DNA of 12,069 nt, taken from Deferribacteres bacterium. GTDB taxonomy: Bacteria > Nitrospirota > Thermodesulfovibrionia > UBA6902. A program made the translations under genes and the position numbers. The notes under the pieces are model-generated. The model saw nothing but the letters and a program-made list of their open reading frames with translations. It did no database searches and was not told the DNA's origin. Where the stretch lies: positions 1-12,069 of the forward strand of contig JAADFS010000112.1 of NCBI GenBank assembly GCA_013152795.1. Direction: 5' to 3'. Positions 1 to 6,648 of the stretch are shown here, in pieces (position 1 is the first letter of the stretch; each line of letters opens with the position of its first letter).

Positions 1-198
1 AAATACATAGTGGAGCTCAAGTCCCTGAAGCTCTATCTGAATAGTTTCAGGGACAAAAACATATCTCACGAGGCTGCCGCAAACCGGATATTCAGTGATC
101 TGGAAGCCCTTCTCAGGCCGAGACATCTTGAAGTAACCGGGGACTTCAATCCCAGGGGAAATGTTAAGACGATTGTAAGGGTTTCAAGTTCCCGCTGA
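1..198 (+). CDS. queF: QueF, NADPH-dependent 7-cyano-7-deazaguanine reductase, 3' end only
   Basis: This is the last 65 codons of a gene entering from the left edge. The frame is open from base 1 (K-Y-I-V-E-L-K-S) to the TGA at 196-198, so the GTG at 10 is an internal Val and not a start. The QueF C-terminal signatures are visible: VELKSLKLYLNSFRD, then HEAAANRI, and near the end EVTGDFNPRG. QueF reduces preQ0 to preQ1 in the cytoplasm during queuosine synthesis for tRNA position 34. The Glu in the VELKS block belongs to the substrate-binding region of the family. The catalytic Cys and Asp lie upstream, outside the window. No clear terminator follows; a promoter and a repeat element begin within about 50 bp. 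Confidence 0.93.
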   Translation, partial: KYIVELKSLKLYLNSFRDKNISHEAAANRIFSDLEALLRPRHLEVTGDFNPRGNVKTIVRVSSSR

Positions 199-207
199 TC
201 CCCTGAT

Positions 208-236
208 TTGACATTCCCGTGATTCTTATTTAATAT
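208..236 (+). promoter_or_regulatory. Predicted sigma70 promoter for selD
   Basis: A perfect -35 box TTGACA (208-213) is followed after exactly 17 bp by TAATAT (231-236), which matches four of the six -10 positions. It lies 10 bp after the queF stop and points towards selD. A start near 243 would give a leader of about 240 nt that crosses the whole repeat element before the selD start codon. This is prediction from sequence only. Confidence 0.6.
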
Positions 237-250
237 TTCGTTAAATTCTA

Positions 251-469
251 CCTTGATGTTGCACAAACAGGCGGGAGAGTTTCGGGTTGCGAGTTGCAGG
301 TTGCGGGTTCAAAGTTCTGAGTTTAAGATTAAGGGTGCAGTTGTCAGGGTGCAGGAAGAAACAAGTCCCCCCTCCCCCTGGGAGGGGTTAGGGGGAGGGG
401 GCTGAGCTGTTACCACTGAAGGTATCGAAGATAAAGCTCTTCCGGCAATAGTTTTATGCAACTGTAAGG
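251..469 (+). repeat. Long interspersed repeat, copy A (219 bp, MITE-like)
   Basis: The left end CCTTGATGTTGCACAAAC (251-268) and right end TTTTATGCAACTGTAAGG (452-469) are imperfect inverted repeats of each other. Inside, in order, are a GTTGCGGG-type run (283-310), the module AGGGTGCAGTTGTCAGGG (332-349), a C-run/G-run block (366-401), and CTGAAGGTATCGAAGATAAAG (416-436) joined to a CTCTTCCGG segment. The same modules in the same order are seen in the copy at 5561-5819. The element ends 15 bp before the selD ATG. It has no coding capacity; frames crossing it are not conserved between copies. Its small size, terminal inverted repeats and repetition suggest a non-autonomous mobile or REP-like element. 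Confidence 0.85.
366..401 (+). repeat. C-run/G-run block with a G-quadruplex motif (copy A)
   Basis: A run of C/T-rich sequence (366-379) is followed by four G-tracts at 380-382, 384-387, 391-395 and 397-401, separated by 1, 3 and 1 bases. The block can fold as a C:G hairpin or, on the + strand, fits the four-tract G-quadruplex pattern. A related block is at 5694-5731 in the second composite copy. Similar blocks are common intergenic repeats in several bacterial phyla; the function is unknown. Confidence 0.6.
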
Positions 470-484
470 TGTTATGGAGGTGGG

Positions 485-1537
485 ATGGCTTCTCCCGGGA
501 AAAAAGCGACGCTGACAGGGCTTGCCCGTACCTGCGGGTGAGCGGCCAAGATAGGGTCCACAGTTCTGTCGGACGTGCTTGAATCACTGAAACGTTCAGA
601 TGACCCCGATCTTCTCGTTGGTTTTGAGACCAGCGATGATGCGGCGGTGTACCGCCTGTCACCGGATATTTCCGTCATCAGCACCGTGGACTTCATTACG
701 CCTCCTGTGGACGACCCCTACTGGTTCGGACAGATTGCAGCCGCCAATGCCATCTCGGATGTCTATGCCATGGGCGGCAGGCCTGTCACCGCCCTTAATC
801 TCGTGATGTTCCCGACAAAAAAACTCGACATGGGATATTTAAAAGAGATCCTCCGGGGTGGAAACGACAAGGTCATGGAGGCAGGGGCCTCAATGGCCGG
901 CGGACATTCGGTCGATGACAATGAACCCAAGTACGGCCTTGCAGTGACAGGTGTGGTTCACCCTGAACGCATCCTTACCAATTGCTGCGCCCGCGAGGGG
1001 GATGCCCTGATCCTCACCAAGCCGCTCGGTACGGGGGTGTTGTTCAATGCATGCCGTTCCGGCAAACTCCCCTTTAAAGCCCTGGAGCCGCTGCTTCCAC
1101 TTATAGCCTCTCTTAATGGGAAGGCCATAGAGGCGGCGCTGGATTTTGAGATTCACGCATGTACGGATGTGACGGGCTTCGGTATTGCCGGACATGCCCT
1201 TGAGATGGCCAGGGGTTGCGGGATGCGGATAGAACTGTACCTCGAAAGGCTTCCTGTTTTACCTAACGCCCTAATGATGTACCGCAGGGGGGAAACCACG
1301 GGCAGCAACAGGCCCAACAGAAAACTGTGCGAGGGGTTTTTAGAGATAGATACGCAGATATCCAAAGAGGAGGAGGAGTTGTTATTCGATCCGCAGACCT
1401 CGGGGGGGCTTCTCATAGCGGTCGAAAACTCCCAGGCGGCGCTTTTGACGGAAAAACTGAAGAGTCAAGGCATTGAGTACGCTGTCTGCATCGGGGAAGT
1501 GGCAGGCGGCAGCCGTCCGTCCGTCCGGATCAGGTAA
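485..1537 (+). CDS. selD: SelD, selenide, water dikinase (selenophosphate synthase), selenocysteine-containing
   Basis: SelD makes selenophosphate from selenide and ATP, the selenium donor for selenocysteine (SelA) and tRNA selenouridine (SelU). A standard ORF call starts at GTG 575. Reading upstream in the same frame gives M-A-S-P-G-K-K from ATG 485 and then TCG-UGA-AAKIG. The UGA at 539-541 falls exactly at the catalytic Cys/Sec position, three residues before the conserved Lys (K22), equivalent to E. coli Cys17 and Lys20. Sec is residue 19. The SD GGAGG (476-480) precedes ATG 485. The product is 350 aa, normal for SelD. Visible motifs are FETSDDAAVY, TVDFITP with downstream Asp (metal/ATP binding), NAISDVYAMGG, AGGHSVDD, TDVTGFGIAGH and the C-terminal DPQTSGGLL. 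A bacterial SECIS hairpin follows the UGA. Sec-SelD implies that SelA, SelB and tRNA-Sec are encoded elsewhere. Confidence 0.93.
539..574 (+). promoter_or_regulatory. In-frame UGA (Sec codon) with predicted bacterial SECIS hairpin
   Basis: After the UGA (539-541), bases 556-574 fold as GUCC-ACA-[GUUC]-UGU-C-GGAC. This is a 4-bp lower stem (556-559 with 571-574), a single bulged C (570), a 3-bp upper stem (560-562 with 567-569) and an apical loop GUUC (563-566). The loop starts 21 nt after the UGA and begins G-U, within the usual bacterial SECIS spacing. In contrast to the fdhF-type element, the bulge is on the 3' side. The hairpin lies inside the coding sequence, as expected for bacteria. Confidence 0.75.
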
Positions 1538-1538
1538 G

Positions 1539-1751
1539 CCTTAATGTTGCATAAATGGGCAGGAGGGCCTGCCGGAAAACCTTTATAAAGCGATGGGATA
1601 TTGGAAATAAGTCTTCATTGCAGGAAATAACGGAGAGTGAAGTTCAAAAGACGTCAAAATGCCGTGCGGAATATTTCCTGAAGGTATCGCAGATAAAGCT
1701 TTTCCGGCAGGCCCTCCTGCCCGCATGCGATATATTTATGCCACTGTAAGG
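1539..1751 (+). repeat. Long interspersed repeat, copy B (213 bp, MITE-like)
   Basis: It begins directly after the selD stop (1535-1537) with CCTTAATGTTGCATAAATGG and ends with TTTATGCCACTGTAAGG at 1751. The inverted repeats extend inward: GGGCAGGAGGGCCTGCCGG (1558-1576) on the left is matched by its complement at 1704-1722 on the right, so each arm is about 50 bp. The core (about 1590-1690) matches, with scattered differences, the reverse complement of the copy at the right edge of the window (11903-12069). The core has no repeat module of the GTTGCGGG type found in copies A and E. The whole element could form a long imperfect hairpin. No transposase is present. Confidence 0.88.
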
Positions 1752-1941
1752 TTAAGAGTTCGGGGTGCATCATGGTGCACAGAATGGAATTTTATGTTTT
1801 TCCTGCAACCTGCACGCTGACAACTGCACCCTCTGAACAGCGGTTTTTTATACACCTGTATGGTAGAGAAAAAAGGGGACGTGATATCGGGATGGCCTTT
1901 TTGCCGGTCGGCGGCAGATTCCTTCTGAAACAGATTCCCGG
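1752..1941. other. Non-coding spacer between repeats, with an inverted copy of the AGGGTGCAG module
   Basis: No gene is supported here. Bases 1809-1832 are the reverse complement, with one mismatch, of the AGGGTGCAGTTGTCAGGG module at 332-354 and 5658-5680. A short palindrome GTGCA/TGCAC sits at about 1767-1784. The open frames crossing this stretch do not resemble proteins. No convincing promoter for prsK was found, although the TTTTTTATACACC stretch near 1845-1857 is AT-rich. Confidence 0.5.
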
Positions 1942-1999
1942 CCTTGATGTTGCACAAACACGGCAGCTCTCCCCAGGCGGTATTTACGCAAACCGAAGG
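1942..1999 (+). repeat. Short interspersed repeat, copy C (58 bp, degenerate right end)
   Basis: The left end CCTTGATGTTGCACAAAC is identical over 18 bases to that of copy A. The middle has a CTCTCCCCAGGCGG segment like the other short copies. The right end (1981-1999) is degraded to TATTTACGCAAACCGAAGG compared with TTTATGCCACTGTAAGG. The final AAGG supplies the probable ribosome binding site of prsK, 8 bp before its ATG. Confidence 0.7.
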
Positions 2000-2007
2000 G
2001 AAATGGA

Positions 2008-4071
2008 ATGTTTATGCTGGTGATTTCGGCAATCACGATTATAATCGCACTGCTCACCGCCTTTGCAGTTATTTTCAGAAGGTACAGGCGCCTCTCCAAT
2101 GTAGCGTTTTTTGTAAGCTTGCTGTCAACCGCCCTTGTGATATCAGCCGATTCAATGAGCGTGTTGGAGCCTGAACCTGCCGTACTGTGGGAGAGGCTTG
2201 TCCTTGCAAGCCAGGCGCTTGCCGCCTTTTCCTGGCTCCTGTTCACGCTGAGTTTTGCAAGGAGGAACTACTGGGGCACTGCCGGCAGGGTCTCGAGGTT
2301 TCTGATCATTATGTCTCCTCTTGCCCTGATATTCTCTCTTGCAGCGCCCCTGGAGGTTTTTTTCTCCCCCCCGGAAGTTGCAGGGAAAGGGATACTGTTT
2401 ATGGGCAGAGGGGGGTACATGTTCTACATGCTCCTTCTTCTTTATTCAGTGGCATCGATTATAAACCTTGAAGCAACACTGAAGAGCTCCTCCGGGATGA
2501 ACCGGTGGAACCTTAAATATACCCTGATCGGCACAGGCGGGATCATCGCGGTAAACATCTTCTATTACAGCCATGCGCTCCTTTACCATGCAGTAAACCT
2601 GAACCTTCTGCCTGTGAGAACAGGGGTGACGCTGATTTCACTCCTTCTGATCGGGTTTTCACTGCTGCGGCATAAAGTAATGGATGTTGAGATATCCGTC
2701 TCAAGGGGGATTATACTCAAATCCCTCAGCCTGTTTATTGTCGGACTGTACCTTGTCGGCCTCGGCCTGATAGGAGAGGGAATGCGCTATCTCGGGCCGG
2801 AGACCGGTAAAAATATTACGGCATTGCTCGGATTTGCGGGCGCTTTGCTGGTTCTTGCGATTATCCTTTCAGAGCAGTTGCGCAGAAGGGCGGCTGTTTT
2901 CATAAGCAAGAATTTTTACAGGCAGAAGTACGACTACAGGGAGAGGTGGCTGCAGTTCACCCAGCGCATTTCCATGAAACACTCCTTTGAAGACCTGCTC
3001 GGCGCTGTAATGGAAGGCTTCAGGGACGCCGTTGGTGTAAAGGGGGCCTCCATATGGCTCAGGGAAAAGGGCAGCGGGGAGTATACCTGTGCCGGTGCCC
3101 TGGATGCACCACGTACTGAAATCAGGCCCGGCAGGGGGCTTACGGAATTCATGCGTAACAAGAAATGGGTCATAAACATCCATGATGCAAACTGCCGGGA
3201 GGCCGTTGAGGCTGATTCTGAATTCATTAAAGCCACCGACGCATGCCTCATCGTGCCCCTTTTGAATATAGATGAACTTGCAGGTTTTATTGTCCTGAGA
3301 GAGGGGCTTGCAGGCGACGACTATGATTACGAGGATTATGACCTCCTGAAGACACTTGCCGCTCAGTCCACAGCGGCTATCCTTAATGCGAAGTTATCCG
3401 AGGAACTGGCGGAGGCAAGGGAGATGGAGGCCATGGGGAAACTGTCATCCTTTATCGTACATGATCTCAAAAACGCAGCCGCGCGGCTTTCACTCATAGC
3501 ACAGAACGCCGGCGAGCATATTGACAACCCCGATTTCCAGAGGGATGCGGTCAGGGCTGTTGCAAACACCTCTGAGAAGATCAGGGATATTGTTGAAAAG
3601 CTCAAAAACGTCTCAAAGAAGACAACCCTTAAGCCTGAATATTCCGACCTGGGTGCATGTGTCAGGTCTGTTGTGGAGGAATTTAAACTTAACGGCTCTT
3701 CAAGATTGTCCTATGAGGAACTGGAATCCGTAAAGGCGAGGTTTGACAAAGAAGAGATTGTTAAGGTTATTATTAACCTGATAATAAATGCGCTCGATGC
3801 AACGGACAGGAAGGGAGATGTCAGGGTGGTGGTCGGCAGGGAGAATGACATGGCCTTTGTAAAGGTATCAGATACCGGCTGTGGGATGTCCACTGAGTTT
3901 ATCGAAAAACGCCTGTTCAGGCCCTTTCAGACCACCAAAAAGAAGGGTTTCGGCATAGGGCTCTACCAGTGCAAGGCAATCGTGGATGCGCATTCAGGAA
4001 GGCTGAAGGTGATCAGCCGGCAAGGCAGGGGAACGGATGTATTCCTCTATTTACCACTGAGGGGGGATTAA
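2008..4071 (+). CDS. prsK: PrsK, PEP-CTERM/exosortase system histidine kinase
   Basis: This 687-aa membrane sensor kinase has the length and architecture of PrsK, the kinase that pairs with PrsR to control PEP-CTERM protein and exopolysaccharide genes. Residues 1-295 hold about eight hydrophobic segments. They are followed by the FISKNFYRQKYDYRERW stretch typical of PrsK, a GAF-like domain (about 320-465), a dimerisation helix with the phospho-acceptor His485 in FIVHDLKNAA, and a HATPase domain. The ATPase has N-box NLIINALDA (590-598), G1 DTGCGM and G2 GFGIGLY. ATG 2008 was chosen for the GAAGGG 8-13 bp upstream; ATG 2014 is a possible alternative. prsR lies downstream, separated by a short repeat. 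No exosortase, PEP-CTERM protein or glycosyltransferase is in the window. Confidence 0.9.
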   Translation: MFMLVISAITIIIALLTAFAVIFRRYRRLSNVAFFVSLLSTALVISADSMSVLEPEPAVLWERLVLASQALAAFSWLLFTLSFARRNYWGTAGRVSRFLIIMSPLALIFSLAAPLEVFFSPPEVAGKGILFMGRGGYMFYMLLLLYSVASIINLEATLKSSSGMNRWNLKYTLIGTGGIIAVNIFYYSHALLYHAVNLNLLPVRTGVTLISLLLIGFSLLRHKVMDVEISVSRGIILKSLSLFIVGLYLVGLGLIGEGMRYLGPETGKNITALLGFAGALLVLAIILSEQLRRRAAVFISKNFYRQKYDYRERWLQFTQRISMKHSFEDLLGAVMEGFRDAVGVKGASIWLREKGSGEYTCAGALDAPRTEIRPGRGLTEFMRNKKWVINIHDANCREAVEADSEFIKATDACLIVPLLNIDELAGFIVLREGLAGDDYDYEDYDLLKTLAAQSTAAILNAKLSEELAEAREMEAMGKLSSFIVHDLKNAAARLSLIAQNAGEHIDNPDFQRDAVRAVANTSEKIRDIVEKLKNVSKKTTLKPEYSDLGACVRSVVEEFKLNGSSRLSYEELESVKARFDKEEIVKVIINLIINALDATDRKGDVRVVVGRENDMAFVKVSDTGCGMSTEFIEKRLFRPFQTTKKKGFGIGLYQCKAIVDAHSGRLKVISRQGRGTDVFLYLPLRGD

Positions 4072-4078
4072 ACCTTAA

Positions 4079-4143
4079 CCTTAACGTTGCATAAACAGGC
4101 AGGCTCTCCTGCCCGCAGGCGGTATTTTTATACCACTATAAGG
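4079..4143 (+). repeat. Short interspersed repeat, copy D (65 bp), plus a residual left end
   Basis: It starts 8 bp after the prsK stop with CCTTAACGTTGCATAAAC and ends TTTATACCACTATAAGG. The arms pair at about 13 of 17 positions, and inside is GGCAGG-CTCT-CCTGCC, a perfect 6-bp hairpin. CCTTAA is duplicated just before it (4073-4078). Directly after it, GGTTAATGTTACATAAAGG (4142-4160) resembles another left end, as if a second copy had been truncated. That remnant forms the leader of prsR. The short form looks like the left and right ends of a long copy joined with the core missing. Confidence 0.8.
4109..4129 (+). terminator. Hairpin plus T-run within repeat copy D (possible terminator or attenuator)
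   Basis: CTGCC (4109-4113), loop CGCA and GGCGG (4118-4122) form a 5-bp stem with one G:U pair, followed by TATTTTT. This resembles a weak intrinsic terminator. It lies 34 bp before the prsR start, so it could uncouple prsK and prsR transcription. It competes with the GGCAGG/CCTGCC hairpin of the same repeat, because both use the CTGCC bases. Confidence 0.35.
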
Positions 4144-4162
4144 TTAATGTTACATAAAGGCT

Positions 4163-5551
4163 ATGAAAGACATACTTGTTGTTGAAGATGACACGGATAT
4201 CCAGACACAGATGAAATGGGGCCTGTCAAAGGAATATAATGTTCTTCAGGCGCTGAACAGGCCTGATGCAATGCGGCTGTTCACGGAAAAACAGCCCCGC
4301 GTGGTTATTCTGGACCTCGGGCTTCCTCCTGATGAAAACGGGACGGCCGAAGGATTCTCATGTCTGAATGAGATGCTCAAGAAAGCTCCGGGGACAAAAG
4401 TGATTGTTGTAACCGGCAATCAGGAAAGGGAGAATGCCCTGAAGGCGGTTCAGTTAGGCGCATATGATTATTATCTCAAGCCCGCTGACATGAATGAGCT
4501 CAGGGTGATCATAAAAAGGGCGTTTCACTTTTCAGAGATAGAGGCCGAAAACCGCAGGCTGCACATGGTCCTGGACAGGGAGGCCGGATTCGGCGGCATG
4601 ATCGGCCAGTGTCCCGCGATGCAGAAGATATTTGCGACTATTGAAAAGGTTGCGTCCACTGATGTGGCCGTGCTGATAAGGGGGGAGAGCGGCACGGGTA
4701 AGGAACTGGTGGCGCGTGCAATACACGAAAGGAGCCTGCGCAGCAAGGGGCCTTTTATCCCCATTAACTGCGGTGCCATACCCGAGAATCTTCTTGAATC
4801 CGAGCTGTTCGGTTATGAGAAGGGCGCATTCACCGGCGCATACGCCAGGCAGACCGGCAAATTTGAATATGCGGATAAAGGTACCCTCTTCCTTGATGAG
4901 ATCGGAGAGATGCCCGCAAGGCTGCAGGTGAAAATCCTGAGATTCCTTCAGGAAAAGAAGATACAGCGTGTGGGAGGTTCAAAGGATATAGAGATAGACA
5001 CCAGGATAATCGCCGCCACCAATGCAGACCTGGAGCAGGCAATGAAAAACGGCGGGTTCAGGGAGGACCTATTCTTCAGGATAAGTGTTATCTCCATTGA
5101 TATCCCCCCGCTTAGGGAGAGAGGCAATGACATCATACTGCTTACAAACATCTTTCTTGAGAGATACAATGCGATGTTCAGGAAGAGAATCAGCGGGTTG
5201 AGCCGTTCCGCGCTTAATGCGATTAAAAGACATCCCTGGCCCGGCAATGTCAGGGAGCTTGAAAACAAACTGCAGAAAGCGGTCATTACAGCGGATGCCG
5301 ATATAATAGAGCCCTGTCATCTCGGTCTGGAGGAGCAACCTGAAACAGATGCATTCTGGGAAAAACCCGGTAAACGTTATGAAGGCATTATGCTCAGGGA
5401 GGCACGTAAAAGGCTTGAAAGGGACCTTGTTGAGAGCGCCCTGGAAAGACACAGGGGCAATGTGAAACGCGCATCGGAAGAACTGGGAATAAGCAGGCCG
5501 ACACTTTACGACCTGATCGAGAAATACAGGATTTCCGTAAAAAAAACCTGA
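4163..5551 (+). CDS. prsR: PrsR, sigma54-dependent response regulator of the PEP-CTERM system
   Basis: This 462-aa protein is an NtrC-type activator. The receiver domain (1-120) has acidic residues E8/D9/D10, phospho-acceptor Asp51 in VVILDLGLPP and Lys106 in YYLKPAD. The AAA+ domain (about 145-385) has Walker A GESGTGKE (174-181), the sigma54-contacting GAFTGA loop (221-226), Walker B TLFLDEIGEM and the arginine-finger region FREDLFFRI. The C-terminal Fis-type HTH is GNVKRASEELGISRPTLYDL. Known PrsR proteins activate promoters of PEP-CTERM genes; with PrsK it forms a two-component pair. The ribosome site is poor: AAAGG ends only 2 bp before ATG 4163 and derives from a repeat remnant. No in-frame start lies upstream before a stop at 4145. 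Confidence 0.92.
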   Translation: MKDILVVEDDTDIQTQMKWGLSKEYNVLQALNRPDAMRLFTEKQPRVVILDLGLPPDENGTAEGFSCLNEMLKKAPGTKVIVVTGNQERENALKAVQLGAYDYYLKPADMNELRVIIKRAFHFSEIEAENRRLHMVLDREAGFGGMIGQCPAMQKIFATIEKVASTDVAVLIRGESGTGKELVARAIHERSLRSKGPFIPINCGAIPENLLESELFGYEKGAFTGAYARQTGKFEYADKGTLFLDEIGEMPARLQVKILRFLQEKKIQRVGGSKDIEIDTRIIAATNADLEQAMKNGGFREDLFFRISVISIDIPPLRERGNDIILLTNIFLERYNAMFRKRISGLSRSALNAIKRHPWPGNVRELENKLQKAVITADADIIEPCHLGLEEQPETDAFWEKPGKRYEGIMLREARKRLERDLVESALERHRGNVKRASEELGISRPTLYDLIEKYRISVKKT

Positions 5552-5560
5552 ACCAATTAA

Positions 5561-5819
5561 CCTTAATGTTGCATAAATGGGCAGGAAAGTTGCGGGTTGC
5601 GAGTTACGGGTTGCGGGTTCAACGGCTATAAGGCGATTGGATAATCGTAGAGGGTGCAGGGTGCAGTTGTCAGGGTGCAGAATAAAGACCTGTTCCCCCT
5701 CCCCCTTGACGGGGGAGGGCCGGGGAGGGGGTGTCCTGTGTTATACTGAAGGTATCGCAGATAAAGCTTTTCCGGCAGGCCCTACTGCCCGGAGGCGGTA
5801 TTTTTATGCCACTGTAAGG
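5561..5819 (+). repeat. Long interspersed repeat, copy E (259 bp, composite)
   Basis: It begins 10 bp after the prsR stop with CCTTAATGTTGCATAAATGG and ends TTTATGCCACTGTAAGG, 24 bp before the downstream ATG. Internal modules are the GCGGGTTGCGAGTT run (5592-5620), AGGGTGCAG with AGGGTGCAGTTGTCAGGG (5651-5680), a C-run/G-run block with four G-tracts (5711-5731), CTGAAGGTATCGCAGATAAAG (5747-5767) and a TTTTCCGGCAGGCCCT arm. The order is the same as in copy A. The terminal arms match copy B better than copy A. A TATACT at 5742-5747 resembles a -10 box but has no -35 at proper spacing. Confidence 0.87.
5785..5805 (+). terminator. Hairpin plus T-run at the right end of repeat copy E
   Basis: CTGCC (5785-5789), loop CGGA and GGCGG (5794-5798), followed by TATTTTT, is the same structure as in copy D with a different loop. 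It lies 39 bp before the start of the phosphorylase gene. It could end prsR transcripts or attenuate readthrough. The stem is short, so efficiency is uncertain. Confidence 0.35.
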
Positions 5820-5843
5820 TTTAGTTAATTTGAGGAGGAGGAT

Positions 5844-6641
5844 ATGTCGAAGATAGGCGTTATCGGGGGAAGCGGGCTTTATGAAATCGAGGGCTTTGTT
5901 TTAAAGAACAGGAGAAACATCTCCACTCCGTATGGAAAACCGTCGGACCGGTATCTTGCCGGCAGGATCGGCGAGACAGAGGTGTTCTTTCTCCCGCGTC
6001 ACGGAGGTCATCATGACATCCCCCCGCACATGATCAACTACAGGGCGAATATGTGGGGTATGTGGGGCTTCAGAAAGCTCGGGGTCGACAGGGTGTTGTC
6101 CATAAGCGCGGTGGGCGGCATCAAGAGGGGGCTGAAGCCGGGCGACATAGTCGTCCTTGAGCAGGTTCTGGATATGACAAAAAACAGGAAGTCCACATAT
6201 TATGACGGAAAGGACGGTGTGGTCCATATAGATTTTACAGAGCCTTACTGTCCCGAACTCGGCCGGATAATCCTGAAAGCCGGAAGGCGCAGCAGGGTTG
6301 CCCTCAAAAAGGGAGCAACATATGTGGCCGTGGAAGGCCCGAGACTTGAGACCGCCTCGGAAATAAAAGGCTTCAGGATACTCGGCGGCGATGTCGTGGG
6401 CATGACCGGAATGCCCGAGGCTGCGCTTGCAAGGGAACTGGAGATATGCTATGCAGGAATATCGGTAGTGGCCAACTATGCAGCCGGGATGAGCGGCACG
6501 AAGCTCACCGTCGCCGAGGTTATGGAGGCCATGAAAGACTCAACGGAAAAGATCAAGCGGCTCCTGAAGGCGGTCTTTTCACTCATACCCGAAGAGAGAA
6601 ACTGCCCGTGCAAAGATGCCCTTAAAGATGCGAGGATATAA
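5844..6641 (+). CDS. MTAP-family purine nucleoside phosphorylase, probably S-methyl-5'-thioinosine phosphorylase
   Basis: This 265-aa cytoplasmic enzyme belongs to the trimeric PNP/MTAP family, which splits methylthio-nucleosides with phosphate in methylthioadenosine salvage. Motifs are the phosphate-site Ser in IGGSG (7-11), PRHGGHHDIPPHMINYRANMW (51-71), AVGG (89-92), FTEPYCP, VAVEGPRLET (161-170) and MTGMPEA (187-193). In human MTAP the base site has D220-Y-D222, which selects adenine. Here the aligned stretch is VVANYAAG, with Asn211 and Ala213. Asn at this position goes with 6-oxopurine use, as in PNP and Pseudomonas-type MTIP, so methylthioinosine is the likelier substrate. A strong GGAGGAGG SD (5833-5840) precedes ATG 5844. 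The C-terminal tail NCPCKDAL carries two cysteines. Confidence 0.88.
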   Translation: MSKIGVIGGSGLYEIEGFVLKNRRNISTPYGKPSDRYLAGRIGETEVFFLPRHGGHHDIPPHMINYRANMWGMWGFRKLGVDRVLSISAVGGIKRGLKPGDIVVLEQVLDMTKNRKSTYYDGKDGVVHIDFTEPYCPELGRIILKAGRRSRVALKKGATYVAVEGPRLETASEIKGFRILGGDVVGMTGMPEAALARELEICYAGISVVANYAAGMSGTKLTVAEVMEAMKDSTEKIKRLLKAVFSLIPEERNCPCKDALKDARI

Positions 6642-6648
6642 GCCTGAA

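Noticed and set aside
575..1537. GTG 575 as the selD start
   Set aside because: It would remove the catalytic Cys/Sec and Lys region. The frame continues through one UGA to an ATG with an SD, and the residues match the SelD N-terminus.
1720..1745. Possible sigma54 (-24/-12) promoter on the minus strand at repeat ends (TGGCATAAATATATCGCA)
   Set aside because: The GG-to-GC spacing is 12 rather than the required 10 bases, and the same wrong spacing occurs at other copies.
1555..1749. Small open frame within repeat copy B, and the frames at 1772-2023 and 5577-5828
   Set aside because: They lie in repeats whose other copies do not preserve the frame, have no family resemblance and lack good ribosome sites.
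5742..5747. TATACT as the -10 box of the phosphorylase gene
   Set aside because: The only good -35 (TTGACG, 5706-5711) is 30 bp away, too far for sigma70.
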